Part shown: positions 39,047-41,785 of the stretch, in pieces
Position numbering within the stretch: position 1 is the first letter of the stretch
How the letters are laid out: each line of letters starts with the position of its first letter
From: Bacillota bacterium
GTDB taxonomy: Bacteria; Bacillota; Clostridia; Christensenellales; UMGS416
Assembly (NCBI GenBank): GCA_016281935.1
Contig: JAEEJN010000023.1
Location: 1 to 41,785, forward strand
Reading direction: 5' to 3'
DNA: 41,785 nucleotides
Notes under the pieces: model-generated
Seen by the model: only the letters and a program-made list of their open reading frames with translations
The model's database searches: none
Told to the model about the DNA's origin: nothing
Made by a program: the position numbers and the translations under genes

Positions 39047-39691
39047 ATGAAAAAAAACATCTCTCTGTTTCTCGTGCTTCTTTTGGCATTGTCTGTCTTT
39101 GTGGCATGCTCTGTCTCCAAGAGCGATGTTCCTGATCAAAATGAAACAGAAAAGGAACAGGCTTCCCCTATCGACTCACTTAATACCATCGGCGACGTAC
39201 TTGAACTGACAAAAGGATCATGCCAGTCTGCTATCGGCGAAGGCAAAGTTATCTTTGCTTTTGAATACAACGGCTCCTATTACCGCGTGACTGCAGCAAT
39301 CTCGGAAAAAGATCAGGCAGACTATAACGGCCTGGATTTTTTTGATGAAGATTATGAAGCAAAAGGCAATGCGATCATTTCCCCTCTCAAGATCGACAAA
39401 GTCGAATGCCTGGATGATCAGAAGCTGAACAGCGAAGAGATGGAAGCTTTCATCGGAAAAACCGGACAGGATCTTATGGATGCAGGATGGCATAACGACA
39501 GCGGTTATAATCTGGAAACCATGGAATTCTGGATGAGTTTTAAGTCATTCGAATACACCGTGGTTTTCGATGGTACAATCGATGAATCGGAGTATGAAAA
39601 CTTCGACTCTGAAGAAGGCATCCGGGCCCTGGTCGTCAAATCCTTGGCTTTTGAGGGACTGGGCAATGCAACAGATTCGGACATGGAATAA
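39047..39691 (+). CDS. Lipoprotein of unknown function
   Basis: 214 residues from ATG 39047 (AGGAGG 5 bases upstream); the longer frame starts before the promoter and is rejected. Signal peptide MKKNISLFLVLLLALSVF ends at lipobox VAC. The mature protein is acidic, with segments VIFAFEYNGSYYRVTAAISEKDQADY and FIGKTGQDLMDAGWH; two similar-looking halves are possible, but no family is recognised. It is probably anchored on the outside of the membrane. A terminator follows. Confidence 0.78.
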   Translation: MKKNISLFLVLLLALSVFVACSVSKSDVPDQNETEKEQASPIDSLNTIGDVLELTKGSCQSAIGEGKVIFAFEYNGSYYRVTAAISEKDQADYNGLDFFDEDYEAKGNAIISPLKIDKVECLDDQKLNSEEMEAFIGKTGQDLMDAGWHNDSGYNLETMEFWMSFKSFEYTVVFDGTIDESEYENFDSEEGIRALVVKSLAFEGLGNATDSDME

Positions 39692-39726
39692 ACACTGTAC
39701 AGTACTTCTTTTCTCATCCAAACAGA

Positions 39727-39772
39727 ATGCCGGCAGTCTTCTCTACTGCCGGCATCTTCTTATTCTTCGTCC
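39727..39772 (+). terminator. Terminator of the lipoprotein gene
   Basis: 11-base perfect stem ATGCCGGCAGT / ACTGCCGGCAT followed by CTTCTTATTCTTC. From here to the birA stop (39926) no gene is seen. Confidence 0.78.
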
Positions 39773-39925
39773 TGACAATCCTGGAGCCGTTTTTGCGACT
39801 AGGAAAACTCCACGTCCAGCAACTTCATCGAACAGAACTGCTTGGTCAAATCATGCTTCACAGGCCATGTGGATCCATCCCGTGTGATCAAAAACATTCT
39901 GTTCGGATCAAAAAGGCTACTTTCT

Positions 39926-40912
39926 TTATTCCTGATCTCCTTCATCCAACCGAATCGATACTTCCCCGGACTGGATTCTCTGTATGCTGCCATCCTCATG
40001 ACGTACGATAAGAGCAAAGTCCCTGTCTATGTCCAGCGCTTCTGCTGAAACAGATTCTCCTCCGGCTTTCAGTATTTTGATCCTCCTGCCCAACACCAGA
40101 GAACGGGATCGATAAGCTTCATAATAGCTTCTTTCTGACAGTCTGGCATAATAATCCATGATTCTGTCCAGGATTCCCGCAGCCAGACGGCATCGAAGGT
40201 CTGGGATTGTTCTTTCAAAGGCAGCCCCCGCGATATCCCGGATCTCCTCAGGAAAACCTCCTTCCGGCACCGCAGTATTGACGCCTATTCCTACGACACA
40301 GTACTGTGCCATTCCCCGCTCCAGATCCAGTTCAGCTTCCGTAAGGATCCCGCAGACCTTACGGCGTCCGACGTATACGTCGTTCACCCACTTGATCTGC
40401 GCATCCCTGCCGGAGATCTCCTCAATCGTTTCAGCTACAGCAACAGCTGCACAGGTCGTGAGATTCAACGCTTCGATGATGCTGATCTGCGGTCGGAGCA
40501 GCAGACTCATATACAGTCCGGAAGTCATCGGAGAATAGAAAGACCGACCGAGTCTTCCCCTTCCCTCCGTCTGGCTCTGTGCGATCACGACTGTGCCTTC
40601 TGGTGCTCCCTGAGCTGCCATCTTCTTAAGATCGGTGTTCGTGGAACCCGTTTTCTTTTTCACATGAAGGACCAGATCATTGTGCCGGAGACGGCTTTGG
40701 ATCCCTTCTTGACTCAGGACATCACTGTCCGGCAGCAGTCTGTAGCCCTGCCGGCGAACTGCATCGACGCGGTATCCCTCAGACTGCAGCTCTGCAACTG
40801 CAATCCGCACGCTCTCACGACTCAAGGCAAGAATCTCTGCCATGCGTTCACCCGATACGAAACTGCCTTCTTCACGTTGCAGCAGAGTCAGCACTTCATC
40901 CCTTGTACTCAT
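39926..40912 (-). CDS. birA: Bifunctional biotin operon repressor / biotin-protein ligase
   Basis: 328 residues. N-terminal winged helix (1-60, with ALSRESVRIAVAELQSEGY as recognition helix region), then the ligase core with KTGSTNTDLK, the biotinyl-AMP loop EGRGRLGRSFYSP, IKWVNDVYVGRRKVCGILTE, VVGIGVN, and a C-terminal SH3-like domain. It makes biotinyl-5'-AMP and biotinylates carboxylase carrier domains; with the DNA-binding domain it should also repress biotin genes. It lies 14 bases after bioY on the same strand, so the operon couples uptake, use and control of biotin. Confidence 0.95.
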   Translation of the reverse strand: MSTRDEVLTLLQREEGSFVSGERMAEILALSRESVRIAVAELQSEGYRVDAVRRQGYRLLPDSDVLSQEGIQSRLRHNDLVLHVKKKTGSTNTDLKKMAAQGAPEGTVVIAQSQTEGRGRLGRSFYSPMTSGLYMSLLLRPQISIIEALNLTTCAAVAVAETIEEISGRDAQIKWVNDVYVGRRKVCGILTEAELDLERGMAQYCVVGIGVNTAVPEGGFPEEIRDIAGAAFERTIPDLRCRLAAGILDRIMDYYARLSERSYYEAYRSRSLVLGRRIKILKAGGESVSAEALDIDRDFALIVRHEDGSIQRIQSGEVSIRLDEGDQE

Positions 40913-40926
40913 TTTTTCCTCAATGA

Positions 40927-41475
40927 TCAGATTCGATTGTTCCGTTTCAACAGAGGGTACAGCCTTCCGGTCAAAAAGACTGCCAGTGCGATTTTGGCAG
41001 CATCAGGGATCAGATAGGGTACGACACACATCATGAGAGCGGAACCAAAACTCATGGGATCTCCTCCCCTGCTGTAGACGGTCACAAACCATACAGTCCC
41101 GAATGCGTAACATATGAGCAACCCAACAATCATGGCAGAAGCAAGGATTCTCCAATCCCTACCCAGCCTTTCAGCCGCCAACCCCGTGATCAGAGCAGTG
41201 AAGAAAAAGCCAATGACATATCCGCCTGTAGGCCCAGCCAGTGCCGCTATCCCACCCCGGAAGCCTGAAAGAACCGGTACTCCCGCAAGCGCAAGCAATA
41301 TATATACCCCTACTGTCAGGGTTCCCGATTTCCACCCCAGGACCGCAGCTATAAGACAGACTGCAAATGTCTGAAGTGTAAAAGGCACAAGCATTGGGAT
41401 GCTGATCCACGAGCATAGTGTAAGAAATGCCGCACCCATAGCGACATAAGCCAGATCCCTTGTTCTAAAGCGCAT
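40927..41475 (-). CDS. bioY: BioY, biotin-specific S component of an ECF transporter
   Basis: 182 residues, five to six hydrophobic helices. DLAYVAMGAAFLTLCSWISIPM, VPFTLQTFAVCLIAAVLGWKSG, and GPTGGYVIGF are BioY family segments. It binds and imports biotin together with EcfAA'T, which is not encoded here. AAAGGAGG precedes the ATG. No biotin synthesis genes are visible, consistent with uptake as the source. Confidence 0.95.
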   Translation of the reverse strand: MRFRTRDLAYVAMGAAFLTLCSWISIPMLVPFTLQTFAVCLIAAVLGWKSGTLTVGVYILLALAGVPVLSGFRGGIAALAGPTGGYVIGFFFTALITGLAAERLGRDWRILASAMIVGLLICYAFGTVWFVTVYSRGGDPMSFGSALMMCVVPYLIPDAAKIALAVFLTGRLYPLLKRNNRI

Positions 41476-41496
41476 GTTTCTGCCTCCTTTGCCATT

Positions 41497-41525
41497 ATCT
41501 TACCAGAAGGAGACATATATGTCAA
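41497..41525 (-). promoter_or_regulatory. Promoter of bioY-birA
   Basis: Minus-strand TTGACA (41520-41525) and TAAGAT (41497-41502), 17-base spacer. Confidence 0.7.
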
Positions 41526-41555
41526 TTTTAGCAATCCATTTTTATCTTGACATAT
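41512..41555. promoter_or_regulatory. Palindromes over the bioY promoter (candidate BirA operator)
   Basis: GACATATATGTC (41512-41523) is a perfect 12-base palindrome overlapping the -35. In addition ATATGTCAA (41517-41525) and TTGACATAT (41547-41555) are exact 9-base inverted arms 21 bases apart; the second lies in the end of the MATE gene. Known BirA sites have a similar two-arm layout, but spacing and sequence differ from the common consensus, so the assignment is an inference. Confidence 0.45.
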
Positions 41556-41785
41556 CGAAGACATGCACTTGACTTGTCAACGGATTCCAGGTTCCACGTG
41601 AGTAGTAGATCACATACAGAACGAACAGCAACAGGTTGTGAGCGATCATACAGGCCCAAGCAGCGACCAGATTCAAATGGAAGATCTGAGTCGTAACGTA
41701 TGTCCCCACAATCCTCACGGCCCACATCCCGATGATGTTGAACACAAAGGGAACGACCGTCTTCCCCGCTCCCTGCAGGATCCCT
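41542..41785 (-). CDS. MATE-family efflux transporter (C-terminal end, runs off the window)
   Basis: About 80 codons are visible from the right edge to the TAA at 41542-41544. The frame reads GILQGAGKTVVPFVFNIIGMWAVRIV and then two hydrophobic segments, ending in a short polar tail, which matches the last helices of MATE transporters. No start is in the window. It is on the same strand as bioY-birA, 66 bases upstream, with no clear terminator between. Confidence 0.85.
   Translation of the reverse strand, partial: GILQGAGKTVVPFVFNIIGMWAVRIVGTYVTTQIFHLNLVAAWACMIAHNLLLFVLYVIYYSRGTWNPLTSQVHVFDMSR

Noticed and set aside
39799-40017. A 72-codon minus-strand frame at the end of birA
   Set aside because: It mostly overlaps birA in another frame and has no ribosome binding site at any of its starts.

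Overview
The window looks like chromosome from an anaerobic, low-biosynthesis-cost Bacillota bacterium, most likely class Clostridia and gut- or rumen-type. Supporting signs are Shine-Dalgarno sites of AAGGAGG type, consensus sigma-A promoters, a T-box leader, the rpsU / phoH / pgpH / ybeY / era neighbourhood, many Cys-anchored lipoproteins and enzymes of anaerobes (GTP-type PEP carboxykinase, cysteine desulfidase, phenylacetate-CoA ligase with an ACT partner). Base composition is moderately GC-rich by eye, with somewhat AT-richer stretches near 19.1-22.0 kb and 37.1-39.7 kb. No sporulation genes, insertion sequences, prophage or CRISPR array were seen. The species cannot be named from this sequence.

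Layout. 1-0.7 kb: start of a GH51 arabinofuranosidase, cut by the window edge. 0.9-6.2 kb, minus strand: rpsU with its own promoter and terminator, then phoH-pgpH-(ybeY-era), whose genes overlap by four bases and in which YbeY and Era form one protein. 6.3-9.1 kb: GH18 lipoprotein and divergent glpK. 9.2-11.3 kb: paaK plus a tandem ACT protein, preceded by a strong promoter, a 44-residue leader peptide with clustered aromatic codons and a terminator. 11.3-16.3 kb: cysteine desulfidase, lipoprotein, PfkB kinase, purine nucleoside phosphorylase, cytidylate-kinase-like protein and a small membrane protein. 16.4-19.1 kb: proBA, RNase P RNA and tRNA-Ser(CGA). 19.2-22.0 kb: GNAT acetyltransferase, a decayed or repeat-like stretch, and a MATE transporter behind a promoter, a five-codon ORF and a terminator. 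22.0-27.6 kb: lipoprotein, OYE-type oxidoreductase, CE1-like esterase, epimerase-like SDR and aldo/keto reductase. 27.7-33.0 kb: a T-box (probable Leu CUC specifier) controls a LeuA-like protein without catalytic residues, a TIM-barrel/acyl-CoA synthetase fusion and IlvE. 33.1-37.1 kb: GTP-PEPCK, polysaccharide deacetylase and a glutaminase-less GMP synthase. 37.5-41.8 kb: FAD oxidoreductase, lipoprotein, bioY-birA and the tail of a second MATE gene.

The most striking theme is that two separate acyl-CoA ligase loci carry amino-acid-sensing leader RNAs of different kinds: an aromatic leader-peptide attenuator at paaK and a leucine T-box at the LeuA-like/ligase/IlvE operon. This fits, as inference, a strategy in which free aryl-acetates and branched-chain fatty acids are activated to CoA thioesters and converted to amino acids when the matching charged tRNA is scarce. 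The YbeY-Era fusion and the MATE leader are further points worth checking.
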